From positions 44,728,501 through 44,792,500 of the forward strand of contig NC_072896.1 of the NCBI RefSeq assembly GCF_027943255.1: DNA of 64,000 bases. The letters are read 5' to 3'. Position numbers and translations under genes: made by a program. Every line of letters begins with the position of its first letter. Within the stretch, counting starts at the first letter, position 1. Below the pieces are notes generated by a model. It had not been told where the DNA came from, did no database searches, and worked only from the letters and a program-made list of their open reading frames with translations. This document shows, in pieces, positions 1 to 11,371 of the stretch. The DNA comes from Anastrepha obliqua (Eukaryota; Arthropoda; Insecta; Diptera; Tephritidae).

Positions 1-199
1 TCCAAAAGACCCATGGATATAGGCATCAAATTACTTAGCCGCCAAACTCGTCAACGATGGGCCGACCTATCAACACTAATACAAATTAAATAATCGCCTA
101 AGGTATCAGAACCTTTGTACGACTGAGAATTGGACATTCAATTCCCACACGTAGTAATTTACGAAAAGGAGCCTCAAAGCTGCTGTAGTCATACTGCAA
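1..199. other. no feature seen
   Basis: AT-rich sequence without a recognisable coding or repeat signature, ending at the TA that flanks the first mariner. Confidence 0.5.
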
Positions 200-201
200 T
201 A

Positions 202-1041
202 CGTGGGCGGTTCAATAAGTAACCGTGTTTGATGACAGAGGGCGTTCCTAAGGGAAGTTGGTGTTAGCATCGTGTGCTGCCATATATCAAACGACAACAA
301 ATTTCAGACTGATTGAAAGGTTAGCTTGGATTTGGCAGCTATTCGAGTAAGACGTGTTTCGTGATTTTCACTAAGATGGAAAAAGAGCAGTACCGTTTGG
401 TAATTCGCTTTTTGTTTTTGGATGGGAAAAATGTGAAGATATAAAAGGAAAGTTAGATGCTGTCTATGGGGACGCTACGCTATCTATGACCTGAATCAGA
501 TATTGGTTCAACGAATTTAAACGTGGGTGAACATTCGTTTTTGATGTGGAGCGACAAGGACGCCCGGCAGACGTGGTTACCGAGGAAATCATGAAAGAAG
601 TTACCGACATAGTTCTCGCTGATCGACGAACGAAAGTGTGCGAAGTAAGAGAAACCATAGGTATGTCGACCGGAACGGCAATTAATATTTTACATGATAA
701 GTTGGCGATGAAAAAATTGGCCCGATGGGTGCTACGATTTCCCACGGTGGACAGCAAGCGGATACAGCTATTAACTTTGAAGCAATGTTTGGAGCAATTT
801 AACCGAGATCCGAAGGAATTTTTGCGTTGAGTTGTCACCGTTGATGAATCCTGGTCATTGCCGAGACAGATGCGTAATTTGGAGAGTTCTACAAATCCTA
901 TTTTTTCGAGGGATTAAAAAATGGTCGGAGCGTTGGGAGAAGTATATCTTACTAAAAGTGGGCTATGTTGAAAAATAAAAACACGTTTTTGAAAAAACGG
1001 TGTCTTCATTTCTAACACAGGTACTTGCTGAACCCCCCTAG
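202..1041 (+). mobile_element. internally deleted mariner element
   Basis: Imperfect terminal inverted repeats, each next to a TA: the left one starts CGTGGGCGGTTCAATAAGT and the right one, reversed, starts CTAGGGGGGTTCAGCAAGT (14 of 19 match). At about 840 bp it is shorter than the usual 1.25-1.3 kb. The missing part is the middle of the transposase gene. The TIR wording is of the irritans-type mariners. Confidence 0.85.
376..977 (+). pseudogene. mariner transposase, catalytic core deleted
   Basis: Starts at an ATG (MEKEQYRLVIRFLFLDGK, a typical mariner N-terminus). After an early frameshift it continues through the helix-turn-helix region (RRTKVCEVRETIGMSTGTA) to the first catalytic Asp (TVDESW, near 840). 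It then jumps straight to the C-terminal end (YFFEG..KKWSERWEKY...VEK, stop near 977). The second and third catalytic Asp are missing, so it cannot act as a transposase. Confidence 0.85.
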
Positions 1042-1043
1042 TA

Positions 1044-1634
1044 AGCCACATTTGTCAATGCAACATCTCCTGGGCGTATGCCCCGGGCTAAGCCAGTTCC
1101 GAACAACAGTTTTTGACAACAGCAAACCCTCTGATCAGCTGAAATCAGCAAACTCAGATAGTATTAAAGCTTTTCTAAAATTTCAAATCTTAGCTAAGCT
1201 AAATATTATTCCAATATATAAATTTATTGTACCCTTTCATCCGACATATAACCAAGTTGTACATACTTCGTGTAAATTAGCTCCAAAATAGCCTTATACG
1301 CATAAATCTCGAGCTGAAGACCTTAGTAGCCAACGCTCTTGTTAAATTTTGTGTATTGGTTCTTTACAATAATTACTCTTACAAATAAATATATTAAATA
1401 AAAAAATATGGAAAATTTGAAAGGGAGGAGCTGCCCCCCTTAAGCGTACCCACCCCCCCCCCCCCCCCTATATGCATAATTTTCATATCCAAAATTAACT
1501 GGCATAATTTTCATTTTTAAGACTCAATTTCAAATTTTCAGCGCATACTTATTTGTGATAATTTTATTTAAATTTTTTTTCTTCATTTTGCAAAACTCAG
1601 ATTAATGTTCAAGAAGATTTTACTATTCTTTTAG
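1044..1634. other. non-coding stretch with a C16 run
   Basis: AT-rich sequence with no supported gene. It holds a run of 16 C at 1453-1468, unusual in such AT-rich DNA. The open frame at 1025-1291 overlaps the mariner end and has no family features. Confidence 0.5.
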
Positions 1635-1878
1635 TTTAGTTGGAAGAGAACCATCCATTATGAGCTGCTTTTATCAGACTAAACACTCCAGTAGATGGTT
1701 GACCAGAATCGATCAGAGTTAATGAATAGAAAGGATGTAGTTTTCCCCCAACAACGCCAGACCTTACACACCTTAAACGATATGCCAGGAACTCCGAGAG
1801 ATTGGGTAGAAGATCTTATCCATGTATAATGGAGTCCAGATCTGGCACCAGGCAATTATTATCTTTACAACTGATTAC
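1635..1878 (+). pseudogene. mariner transposase fragment
   Basis: Translation gives ELMNRKDVVF, then a broken HQDNARPHT-like stretch, DWVEDLIH and WSPDLAPGNYYLY. These match the region between the second and third catalytic Asp of cecropia/SETMAR-type mariners. The third Asp is Asn (PGNYY where PSDYH is usual). It ends where the palindromic element begins. Confidence 0.65.
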
Positions 1879-1882
1879 CTAC

Positions 1883-2568
1883 CGTCAGCGTCAAAATAAA
1901 GTGTACACCAGATGTTGCTAAGTTTTGACTATTTGTTTACTTATTTTATAATTTCAATTATTTGTTTATAAAAATATGGTTCGTACTAAATAAAACCCAT
2001 ATAAACTAAGGTTTCGAACTTAACACAAAATTTATAAAAGTTCTCCAAATGTTCAGCAAAATTTCAGAATTTTTACTAGGAATTTATAGAAAAGTTTCAG
2101 ATACGCAGTTTTATAGATTATTGAATTTTGGTATACTAAATACAAAATTTGAGTAGTTCCAAAATTGCGTTGATTTTTGACAATTTTTTCTGCTGACGCT
2201 ATAGGATGTTTTTTTTCATAAAAGAAAATTGTGTCGAATAGAGAAAATGCGCAAGACCGCTTCCTAAACAAATTGTCAAAAATCAGTGTAATTTTGAGTT
2301 AACTTAAAACTTGCACTTTATTATACCAAAATTGAATGATCTATCAAACTAGATAACCAAAATTTTTCTAAAAATTCTAAGTAAAAAGTCTGAAATTCTG
2401 ATGAAAATTTGCCGAATTTTTAAGAGTTTTATACAAAGTTCGGTACTTTAGTTTATATGGCTTTTGTTATAGTTAAACTATAATTAAAAAAAATTGAAAT
2501 TTTAAAATAAATAAATAAATAGTCAAATCTTAACAATATGTGGTGTACACTTTATTTTGAGGCTGACG
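1883..2568. repeat. ~690 bp imperfect palindrome / long-TIR element
   Basis: Left arm about 1883-2195, right arm about 2269-2568, with a ~70 bp spacer. Both ends read inward as CGTCAGC[G/C]CTCAAAATAA-like sequence followed by AGTGTACACCA. TA lies directly outside the right end and one base outside the left. The arms match over nearly their whole length (shared blocks TGATTTTTGACAATTT, CAATTTTGGTATA, CATATAAACTAA). No transposase is inside. It is best read as a non-autonomous Tc1/mariner-type fold-back element; a transcript would form a long hairpin. Confidence 0.75.
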
Positions 2569-2570
2569 TA

Positions 2571-2930
2571 CCTATTTGCAAAATTTTTCGGATGTTACAA
2601 ATCTGAACGCAAGAAAGGGTTGAGATATAAATCAGATATTTATTCCTACGAAATATATTAATTTCTGCAACGAAGTAAAGAGACAAAATTATGTGATATT
2701 TTTTTTGACCTAGAATGTTTAGCTATACACAAAAACTTTGAAAAGACATAAGAAAAAATGATCGAAAGACATGGGTATATTCATTTATGTTGTAATTTTT
2801 GCAAAGCTGATACGCCTCAGTAAAATGACAAAAAATACACTCAATAGGCATTGCTGCCAAGCTGCTCTAATTGACGCGGAAACCGCGCGCACCTCTTCTA
2901 AAATGTAAGTTAATGCTAAATTCCATTGCA
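2571..2930. other. no feature seen
   Basis: AT-rich sequence between the palindrome and the RNase H remnant. It may hold the decayed tail of the mariner at 1635-1878, but I could not align it convincingly. Confidence 0.4.
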
Positions 2931-3355
2931 AGCCAGATTGAGCTTGAACTTATCTGGGTGTCGAAATACTATAGTGTTTGAGGCAACAAACTGGCTAGTG
3001 AATTAGCGCACTACAGTTCTTTGGAGCGTCCAATTGAACCGGAGCCAACGAATTCTATGGCCCAATGTATTGGTAACATTTGAGTACATCACCAAGGTTT
3101 TTATTAATAAAGCTCATGAGAACCATGGCTGTAGAATTGATATCTACAAAATAACCAAGAGTTTCCTGAAAAGGCCTCTCAGCAAAAGGTGGCAGTAAAA
3201 TTCCTTGTCAGACAGAAAAGAAGCATACTACGAGCTCTGATAGGACTAATTACTGGCTACAATCCATATGGGTGACATATGATTTTCATAGGCATCCCCG
3301 ATAGTCTCCTATGTACATCTTTTTTGGAGAATGAGGATACATTTATATATAATTG
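2931..3355 (+). pseudogene. non-LTR RNase H and C-terminal remnant
   Basis: Translation near 2938-3015 reads ELELIWVSKYYSV.GNKLASELA, a decayed form of the RNase H motif LIWVPGH..I.GNE.ADELA. Near 3220-3260 it reads RSILRALIGLITG, the conserved step before the Cys-rich end of I/LOA-type ORF2, followed by a damaged C..C segment. Frames are broken throughout. It stops at the SINE. Confidence 0.6.
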
Positions 3356-3604
3356 ATGCCTCCTCTTCATATTTATGGTGTGCCTCTTGATGTTGCTCCA
3401 CAAATGGAGGGAGCTACAGTTTATGCCGTCTCCGAATGGCAGATGGTTCTTTATGAGAAGCTTTTTCATGGTAGAAATTTGCCTTTGGGTGTCAAGAGGC
3501 CACCGCTATAAGAATTAACTTTTTGTATCATTTGGTGCATGCCCCGAGAAACAAACCCGGGTGCTTCTCAATGGTAGTCACGCCTTTCGACTACGGCGGC
3601 CGCC
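3356..3604 (-). repeat. tRNA-derived SINE, copy 1
   Basis: Reads on the minus strand and shares the body of the three other copies here (TCCACAAATGGAGGGA, GAAGCTTTTTCATGG on the plus strand). This is a worn copy: the tRNA-like head near 3540-3600 has lost clear A and B boxes. Confidence 0.7.
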
Positions 3605-5040
3605 GTAGGAGGACAGTACAAAACATTTTCTCTGCCGCTGTCCAGCCCCCGTTAGACTTAGGTGGTAAATTTTTGCGTCGGATTTATTGAGAACGGACGA
3701 ACTACATGCCCCGATAAACTGCTCGATAAACTGCAAATATGTAGTGAAATTTTTCCCCACCTGTCTTTCGCTATCCTTTAAATTCTCTCTTTGGCCTTGG
3801 GTATAACGGGTAATATTGTCTGAGTGCTAAGAAAATTCCGGTCATCCACAATTCCATTTCATTCTATATCCAACAAGCAACTTAGTCACCCAGTATGAAA
3901 CCAAAGGCCCTGGTATGATCCTACCAACCTGACTTAACCTGACTAACTTAACTAAACCTCAATTGAAGAAAGTGACAGGCCCCTTTTGAAAAACCAGATC
4001 CAGCAATGCATTAAAAAGCTGTGCTTGCTTCCACTTACAGCTCACCTCATCCCAAAGCCGACTCACGTAATTAACACGAAAGAATGAATTGCATACAGCA
4101 ACTACTAAAAATAAGTGCCAACAAACAATGCAAATTGCAAAAAAAAAAAAATCTAAAATGCTGCAGCAAAAGCGTAAAGTTGAAAAGAAAAATGCCCACT
4201 TTGCCATCTCGTGGTAAATAACCATTCATCAAATTGTCCAAATTACAGACATTTCACATCGTTTTTCTTCAATTCGTTTACACCAATTTCATACTAACAA
4301 GAATAAGCAGAGGTAAAGAATGCGTTCCGCTGCCACACACTCTTGCCATAAATATTCGTACATTCGGACGCACAAGAGACACTCAGCCAGTTCGGTCATT
4401 CGATTCGCTGCTTGTTGGCGGCCGCCACGGTGCGACCCTGCAATTTTCGTACATTTCATTTTGCTGCCCTTTTATTTTACACGAGCGCTTGATTTACAAA
4501 CATTAATTTTTTCTTAAGCACGAGTGCTTACTTACAATAAGTACAATTCTTGCCGGCTTTGCGCCGCACTTAGGCGTTTAAATTATAGCGTTACTTTTTT
4601 CCACTTCTTTGTTGATATTAGAAATATGCTTTCGTGTTAGCCGCAAGTGCCAGCCAGCCAGCGAACCATCAAGAATCTCTTTACTTCCTTCCTCGACGTT
4701 GGCCTTCTACCTTTTGTAAGCTGTAGATTTTATAATGTTTCCATTTCTTATTTTTTGTGTACTCAAGTGTTGCTATAGTCAGGCAGTAAATTTTAGCGAC
4801 TAAATGAGTGCGTGCAATGCGCCAATAAATGCCAAGAGCGCGGATCACTTTTCAGGCATATTACGTCGAAAGTGCAATGAGATTTAAGAATTTATTGCGC
4901 GGGAAGGTCTATGAATGTAACTACATATAAAATAAGCTTCAACGAATATTTTACAAAGGAAATGTAATAAATCAAATTTTAATAGTTCAGAGCGTTACGA
5001 ATTTATGGCGTAGATAGTGCCAATAACAACCCATGAGCCA
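3605..5040. other. no gene supported
   Basis: About 1.4 kb of AT-rich DNA. There is a degenerate TTAACCTGAC-like tract near 3925-3960 and an A12 run near 4141. Two overlapping short plus-strand frames at 4234-4517 lack family features. Confidence 0.45.
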
Positions 5041-5143
5041 GGACTAGGTTAGGTTAGGTTATGGTGGTAGTCGGTCTGCACGACCAACTCACTTAGACCT
5101 TACAGGTCCGTTGTGATACCACTGTGCTACACGGGAACCTCGT

Positions 5144-7537
5144 TTATCTTCCTTCGTGGAACCATTTCGTGGCTCTTATGAAGCGTAGTATTGATGTCAA
5201 CCCCACGCCAGACAGTTCTGTAAGAGAATTAAAAAAGTAATTACCTAGACAACCTGCTCTGATTTTAGCTAGGGCTGGACAATTGCAGAGGAAGTGCTCA
5301 ACTGTTTCTTCCTCTTCCTCATCTCTGCAACTTCTGCAATATTCATGGGAGAAGACTCCTAGCCTCGAGGAATGCCTTCCAAATAGCCAGTGACCGGTTA
5401 AGCAAGCCACGACCTTCGAGATATTGTCTCTTGAGAGACTAAGCAATTCCTTTGTTCTTTTCTTGTTTATTTGCGGCCATAGTAGCCTAGCTGTTAGACA
5501 CGTATCTTCATTTCTCCATGACCTATTGACCTCTTGGATAAAGTGGTTTTTTATTATTAGTTTACTCGTGGCCATGGGTATTCCAATGGTAGTTTTATCA
5601 CTCAGCAGTTGGAGAGCGGTACCTTTTCTGGCTAGCTCATCTGCTTTGCAGTTTCCCTCAATATCTCTATGTCCCGGAACCCAAATAAGGCTGACCTTGA
5701 ATACGTCACTAATATCATTTAGAGCTGCCCGGCATTCCTGTGCAACCTTCGATCTTAGTGATGCCGCATTCATTGATTTGATGGCCGCCTGGCTATCCGA
5801 GAATATATTTATGATCGTTTTTGTTAGGGCGTGCGTGTTTAGGTATGTAGCCACTTCTTTTATAGCTAATACCTCTGCCTGATAGACGCTGCAGTAGTCT
5901 GGTAGTCGAACGGATAGTTCCAGTCCTAATTCCTTCGAGAAGACTCCGTAGCCGACCTTATCGTCTAGCTTGGAGCCGTCTGTGTAAAAGTTTAATTCCC
6001 CCCTTCTCCATGGCCTTCTTGTATGCCACTCCCTTCTTGACGGTATACTCGTCTTGAAGAGTCTTTCAAAGGTGAGTCTAGGGATAGAGTAGTCTATTTC
6101 TTGTTTATGACTATTCACAGAGTGCAAAATGGAAGCGTGGCCAAAGCACCGGTCTTTCCATAGCGCCATACTTTTTAATCTGAGCGCCGAGGCGGCGGCC
6201 ACGTGTTTTCCTACCAGATTTAGGGCAGGTAAGTTGATTAGCACTTCCAGCGCTTTGTTTGGAGTAGTCCTTAAGGCGCCAGAGATGCACAAAAAAGCTG
6301 TTCTTTGGACCTTACTCATGGTTTTAGCGTAAGTCGCCTTTTGAGCAGATGGCCACCATACAAGTATTCCGTACATTAAGATTGGCCTAACTACCGAAGT
6401 ATAGAGCCAGTGCGTAATACGGGGTGTAAGTCCCCATTTGATACCGACCGCTTTTTTGCAAGTGTATAATGCAACGTTGGCCTTCTTTACTCTTTCCTCA
6501 ATATTAGATTTCCACGTGAGTTTCCTGTCTAATATGAGTCCTAGGTACTTGACGTTCTCTTTCAAAGGAATCTCCACACCCTTAAAAGTTAGCGGGGAGA
6601 TTATAGGGAGCCTGTGTTTCTTTGTAAAGAGAATTATTTGAGTTTTTGAGGGGTTTATATCGAGTCCCCTGCTCTCAGTCCAGCTTCTAAGCGTGGCCAT
6701 GTTAGAGCGCATAATATCCATAAGGGTGTTAGGATATTTGCCCTTAACGGCGATTGCTACGTCATCTGCGTAAGCTGTGACGTGGCAACCCCCTCTTTCC
6801 AGGGTCAGTAACAGGGAGTTTACTGCCAAAGTCCAAAGAAGAGGGGAGAGGACTCCACCTTGCGGTGTGCCCCTGCAGACCTTCCTGCTTAGAGTAGTGC
6901 TTCCTAATTTAGCCGTTACCTTTCTTTTGATGAGTATATCTTCTATCAGGGCTACGACATGTGGTTCAACTCCAAAATCTTCTAATGAATCTACTATAGC
7001 GTTTGCATTTATATTGTTGAAGGCGCCTTCTATGTCTACGAAAGCAACCAATGCAAACTCTTTGTCTAATAAGCTTTTTTCCACCAACCCGACCAGTGAG
7101 TGTAAGGCGGTTTCTGTGGACTTCCCTTTAGTATAGGCATGTTGCGCCGAAGAGAGCCTATTTAAAGGCACGACTCCCCGTATGTATTCATCTATTATTC
7201 TCTCCAGGATCTTGAGAAGAAAAGACGTTAGACTAATGGGTCTGAAGTCTTTAGGGTTAGTGTGTGAGGACCTACCTGCCTTGGGTATGAAGGAGACTTT
7301 TGCCTCCCTCCATCCTAGCGGAATGTGGCCCATGTTAAGACAACTTCTAATGACAATTTTGATATACGGCAGTACAATGTCCCGTGATTGCTGCAGTTCA
7401 GCGGGGTAGATACCGTCCGTTCCTGGCGATTTATAAGGACCAAAAGTATTAATAGCCCATTCGATTTTTGAGTGTGTGACTAAGAGATTTCCTAGGTCGG
7501 ATTGCCTTTCATTATTGGCGGAATCGTTTTGTTCCAC
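5144..7537 (-). CDS. LOA-like ORF2, reverse transcriptase and RNase H part
   Basis: 797 residues, uninterrupted. RT motifs: SPGTDGIYP near 37, RPISLTSFLLKILERI near 99, FVDIEGAF with Asp168, GTPQGGVLSP near 223, YADD at 256-259. RNase H motifs: YTDGS (Asp520), QAEVLAI (Glu555), SDSQAA (Asp581), VPGHRDIEGN..ADELA (Asp633). The C-terminus has CRSCRDEEEEETVEHFLCNC, a Cys/His cluster of this group. All catalytic residues are present. The coding frame continues upstream to the T7 run at 7742-7748, so the Met at 7537 is not the true start: this is the second half of ORF2, separated from the endonuclease by one extra base. Confidence 0.9.
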   Translation of the reverse strand: MEQNDSANNERQSDLGNLLVTHSKIEWAINTFGPYKSPGTDGIYPAELQQSRDIVLPYIKIVIRSCLNMGHIPLGWREAKVSFIPKAGRSSHTNPKDFRPISLTSFLLKILERIIDEYIRGVVPLNRLSSAQHAYTKGKSTETALHSLVGLVEKSLLDKEFALVAFVDIEGAFNNINANAIVDSLEDFGVEPHVVALIEDILIKRKVTAKLGSTTLSRKVCRGTPQGGVLSPLLWTLAVNSLLLTLERGGCHVTAYADDVAIAVKGKYPNTLMDIMRSNMATLRSWTESRGLDINPSKTQIILFTKKHRLPIISPLTFKGVEIPLKENVKYLGLILDRKLTWKSNIEERVKKANVALYTCKKAVGIKWGLTPRITHWLYTSVVRPILMYGILVWWPSAQKATYAKTMSKVQRTAFLCISGALRTTPNKALEVLINLPALNLVGKHVAAASALRLKSMALWKDRCFGHASILHSVNSHKQEIDYSIPRLTFERLFKTSIPSRREWHTRRPWRRGELNFYTDGSKLDDKVGYGVFSKELGLELSVRLPDYCSVYQAEVLAIKEVATYLNTHALTKTIINIFSDSQAAIKSMNAASLRSKVAQECRAALNDISDVFKVSLIWVPGHRDIEGNCKADELARKGTALQLLSDKTTIGIPMATSKLIIKNHFIQEVNRSWRNEDTCLTARLLWPQINKKRTKELLSLSRDNISKVVACLTGHWLFGRHSSRLGVFSHEYCRSCRDEEEEETVEHFLCNCPALAKIRAGCLGNYFFNSLTELSGVGLTSILRFIRATKWFHEGR

Positions 7538-7733
7538 CGGCTTGTTTCCTGGAAAGTGTGTGTCTAGGAGAAGACCTAATGATTCCTCACTTGACGTAGT
7601 CCATGTATTTCCTTGACCTTGTAGGTAGCCTAGGTTGCATGGCGTCTTTGAGAGAATTTTTCTTAATCTGGCCGCTTCTGAAGTCTCTTCAATTTCTTTG
7701 CAATAATTTTGCCATGATTCACGCTGCGCAGTT

Positions 7734-8735
7734 CTAACTGCTTTTTTTGTAGTTTTTCAGTTCAGCCTTATAGGCTTGCCAGTCCTCTGACCTTCTCGTG
7801 GCCTTGGCCAGATTAAATAGTGTTCTATGGGATTGTCGTAGCGAGGTTAGCTGCTTGGACCACCAAGGTGGTTTAGACTTCCCTCTGGGTCGGACAACCG
7901 GACAGCTGGCTGCTAACGAGCTATTCATTGCTTTAGTTACCTGATTAACCAGTTTATCCAACTCCCCACAAGTAGTGGGGTTTTTGGGGGTTTTCTTTGG
8001 CAGTAGAGCTCTTAATTTTTTATTGTAAACTCCCCAGTCAGTTTTTCGTATATTCCTGAACTGACTAACTTGGGGAGACTTAGTGTCGATTTCGAATTCT
8101 ATATACCGATGGTCTGAGAACGAATTTTCGTTTGAGACTCGCCATCTTTTAATGTGATTAGAGAACATGTCGGAAGCCAGGGTGATGTCCAAAACTTCCT
8201 CTCTGTTCATAGTGACAAAAGTCGGCTCTGAGCCTATATTCAAAACACTAATTCTATTTTCTAAGATAAAGTCTAGTAGTGACTCACCTCTAGCGTTAGT
8301 GTCGCTGCTTCCCCACAGGATGTTGTGAGCATTTGCGTCGCAGGAGACAACCAAATGTTTGTTCTTCCGGGCTGCCTCCTGCACCAGAGTGCGGACTTCG
8401 TCCGGCGGAGCATCCCTGTCATAGGCCATATAGGCGGAGGCTAGCCAAAAGCCGGTTTTCCCGAGCTCGATGCTTGCCGCTACCATGTCGCCGCTACTAA
8501 GCTGTGGGAGCAAGAAGATATTTATATTGTTTTTAGCGAGGATGCAGCTACGGATCTTACCTCTGTGTTGTACGGCAATCAGTTTAAAGCCCTTCACTCC
8601 GAGTCCGCAGATTTTATTGCCGTATATCCACGGCTCTTGAATGAGGGCTATGTCAAGTCCACCGGCAGCCAAGCGGACGGAAAGATGCGCGGACGCAAGT
8701 TTGGAGTGGTGGAGATTAATTTGGATCAGCTTCAT
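7734..8735 (-). CDS. LOA-like ORF2, endonuclease part (frameshifted end)
   Basis: 333 residues of an APE-like endonuclease that nicks target DNA for reverse transcription. Visible sites: QIN (Asn7), IQEPW (Glu34), SCDANAHN (Asp133, Asn135), VLDITLAS (Asp183) and SDHR (207-210). The ATG at 8735 overlaps the end of ORF1 by about 20 bp in another frame, as in many two-ORF LINEs. The stop at 7734 follows a run of seven T (plus strand, 7742-7748). Taking six instead joins this frame smoothly to the RT, so the stop is a 1-bp insertion or a sequencing error. Confidence 0.9.
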   Translation of the reverse strand: MKLIQINLHHSKLASAHLSVRLAAGGLDIALIQEPWIYGNKICGLGVKGFKLIAVQHRGKIRSCILAKNNINIFLLPQLSSGDMVAASIELGKTGFWLASAYMAYDRDAPPDEVRTLVQEAARKNKHLVVSCDANAHNILWGSSDTNARGESLLDFILENRISVLNIGSEPTFVTMNREEVLDITLASDMFSNHIKRWRVSNENSFSDHRYIEFEIDTKSPQVSQFRNIRKTDWGVYNKKLRALLPKKTPKNPTTCGELDKLVNQVTKAMNSSLAASCPVVRPRGKSKPPWWSKQLTSLRQSHRTLFNLAKATRRSEDWQAYKAELKNYKKSS

Positions 8736-9762
8736 GAGAATCTGTCCGTTTCATCTCCACCATCGTGACCTCGACGTCCTCTTCCGAGGTCTCCCCACCC
8801 TCAATGTCAGCGAGGAGATCGTCTTCGTTAAACAGCGGCCCCACACCGGTCAGCCTCTCCGAGTCGGTTGAACATTGGCTGTTGGTCAACCCTTCAGCAG
8901 TATCGCTCCGCAAGCTGGCTTTGTCGCTCTCCTCATCTGAGTTCAAAGCTGGCTCGTCGCTGCGATAGATTCGAATGGTTGCGTCAACGAACCCGAACCT
9001 CACGACATTATTTTTCTGCGCCAGTGGGCCGAGCGATTCTCCATTGAGGATGAGCATCACCTGTCGCCTACCTTCTACTGGCTCCTCTATTCTACCTACC
9101 TTCCAATTATGCGTTGGCAGGTCTCTGTTGCAGGATTTGAACATTTCCTCTATTTTGCTTGGCTCTGCCGGCTTGGCCGGAATCCAAACTCGAGCTCGAG
9201 GCCTGCTTGGAATTTCGTCCTTGCTGACCGCATCGAGTTTGGCACCCGGCCAAACCTCTCCTATCTTGTTTACGGCCAACCTGTAGAGCGTGGCTGACCT
9301 AGTGTCTTCGCAGGCGATGAGTTTAGCTCTACCTTGATACCAGCCTGCGTCATGACAAAGGGGAGGAGGTCCGGGGTGTTCCTCTAGGATTTGGAGGTAC
9401 ACTTCGGCGATAGCCTCCTCAATCCACCTCCATTTTTCCTTAGGAATCACTCCTTCCTCCTCTCCTTTGTCGATGACGGCCAGTATCTCACCGCCGCCTT
9501 TTACCACCTCACTAAAAGTTTGGTGTTTTTGGCCACCTACCTTCTGTCTTTTGGCGGCCCTTTCCATTGTCTGCTCTGCAGACCGTTGTCTTTTGGGAGT
9601 AGCATCCGCCGGTTTTCCCAAGTCGGATATTACTCCCTTTGCCCACTCTAGCGATTTAGCCTGGTCTTCGGTTAGCTGGTCTGTTGCTACCTCCCCTAGT
9701 CTAAATATAACCCTGCTGGCCGCCTTCTTCTCGTAGTAATTTTGTTTTGAGGGGCGGACTAT
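8716..9762 (-). CDS. LOA-like ORF1 protein, 5' end missing
   Basis: Open for about 349 codons with no ATG before the upstream stop at 9763-9765; an internal TTG at 9621 is unlikely to be a real start. The N-terminal part is basic and Lys/Arg/Gln-rich. The middle (KWRWIEEAIAEVYLQ to VRFGFVDATIRIYRS) resembles the DUF4780-type domain of dipteran LINE ORF1 proteins; this match is from memory. The C-terminal part is acidic and Ser-rich. No CCHC zinc knuckle is seen. It probably binds element RNA. Confidence 0.7.
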   Translation of the reverse strand: MVRPSKQNYYEKKAASRVIFRLGEVATDQLTEDQAKSLEWAKGVISDLGKPADATPKRQRSAEQTMERAAKRQKVGGQKHQTFSEVVKGGGEILAVIDKGEEEGVIPKEKWRWIEEAIAEVYLQILEEHPGPPPLCHDAGWYQGRAKLIACEDTRSATLYRLAVNKIGEVWPGAKLDAVSKDEIPSRPRARVWIPAKPAEPSKIEEMFKSCNRDLPTHNWKVGRIEEPVEGRRQVMLILNGESLGPLAQKNNVVRFGFVDATIRIYRSDEPALNSDEESDKASLRSDTAEGLTNSQCSTDSERLTGVGPLFNEDDLLADIEGGETSEEDVEVTMVEMKRTDSHEADPN

Positions 9763-9765
9763 CTA

Positions 9766-10426
9766 TGTCGGATTTCGTCTCATCACATTGTAATATTGCC
9801 GGTAATAGAATTCTGAACCACTCTACTGCCAAAGTTTTGTTATCAAAAAATGTATTTCTGTTTTACATATTTTTGTTGGTTTGAAACAAGTCGAGTCTAT
9901 TCGCCGTGTCCATGTGGCTGTAAGACCAGAATGAAACAAGACAAATTAATTCTTTTTTTCTCCTTTGCCAATACTTCGCTCTGACAATCCGACGTACAAA
10001 ACTTTGTTATTGGTCTAGAGCCACTACCTTTAATGGATGCGTTTTGGTTTGAAATAAGATAAGAAATTCTGTGTGGAATATTCTTTTTGATAGTATGAAG
10101 TAAGATAAAAACTTTTGTCGGAAATATTCTGCTGTTAGAATTTTTTATTATCAAAAAAAAATTTTTTTTTTTTTTTGATAATTTGAAATTAAATAGGAGA
10201 ATATAATTTAATATTGCAAAAATTAGTAGATTGGTTTAAATATTCCTCATAGAATCATACGTTTTCCACCAAAATTTTATCTCTACACAACTAAAGCCTA
10301 TCGTTAGTTCTAATCTTTCGAGCGCATTCGAAATTTAATATCATATCAAAGTGAACTGATATCGAATTTTAATCAAGATGCTCAATTAAGTCAATCCATG
10401 AATTGTTTGACTCTTAGGCTAAGTAA
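9766..10426. other. no gene; short A/T hairpin
   Basis: AT-rich stretch upstream of the LOA ORF1; part could be its 5' UTR. A perfect small inverted repeat (TTATCAAAAAA ... TTTTTTGATAA) lies near 10147-10185. Confidence 0.4.
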
Positions 10427-10428
10427 TA

Positions 10429-11208
<780 letters not shown>

Positions 11209-11371
11209 TAAAGTAACTTCTAATTATTAAGATTTAGGCTTAGTTACTTACTAAGTATTTCTGAAAACTCTCCTGCACAATTTTTATATCACAGATTGCA
11301 ATAAATTTAAATTAACTACAAAGTGCTGCCGAGCAAAAGTAGTCTAATTGAGTAAACTTTAAAGTTTTACA

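Larger units (their letters stand above)
5045..9764 (-). mobile_element. nearly complete LOA-like non-LTR retrotransposon
   Basis: About 4.7 kb with ORF1, an APE-type endonuclease, reverse transcriptase, RNase H and a Cys-rich end in the order usual for LOA/I-type elements. The 3' end (left on the plus strand) closes with a short TAACC repeat, seen as AGGTTAGGTTAGGTTA at 5045-5060. The 5' end has no ATG for ORF1, so it is probably slightly truncated. A related 3' end lies at 31630-32184. LOA rather than I clade is inference from overall layout and the tail. Confidence 0.85.

Noticed and set aside
1025..1291. 88-codon ORF after the first mariner
   Set aside because: Overlaps the mariner TIR and shows no recognisable protein.
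6129..9651. Plus-strand ORFs of 60-150 codons across the LOA element
   Set aside because: They are antisense shadows of the ORF1, endonuclease and RT reading frames.
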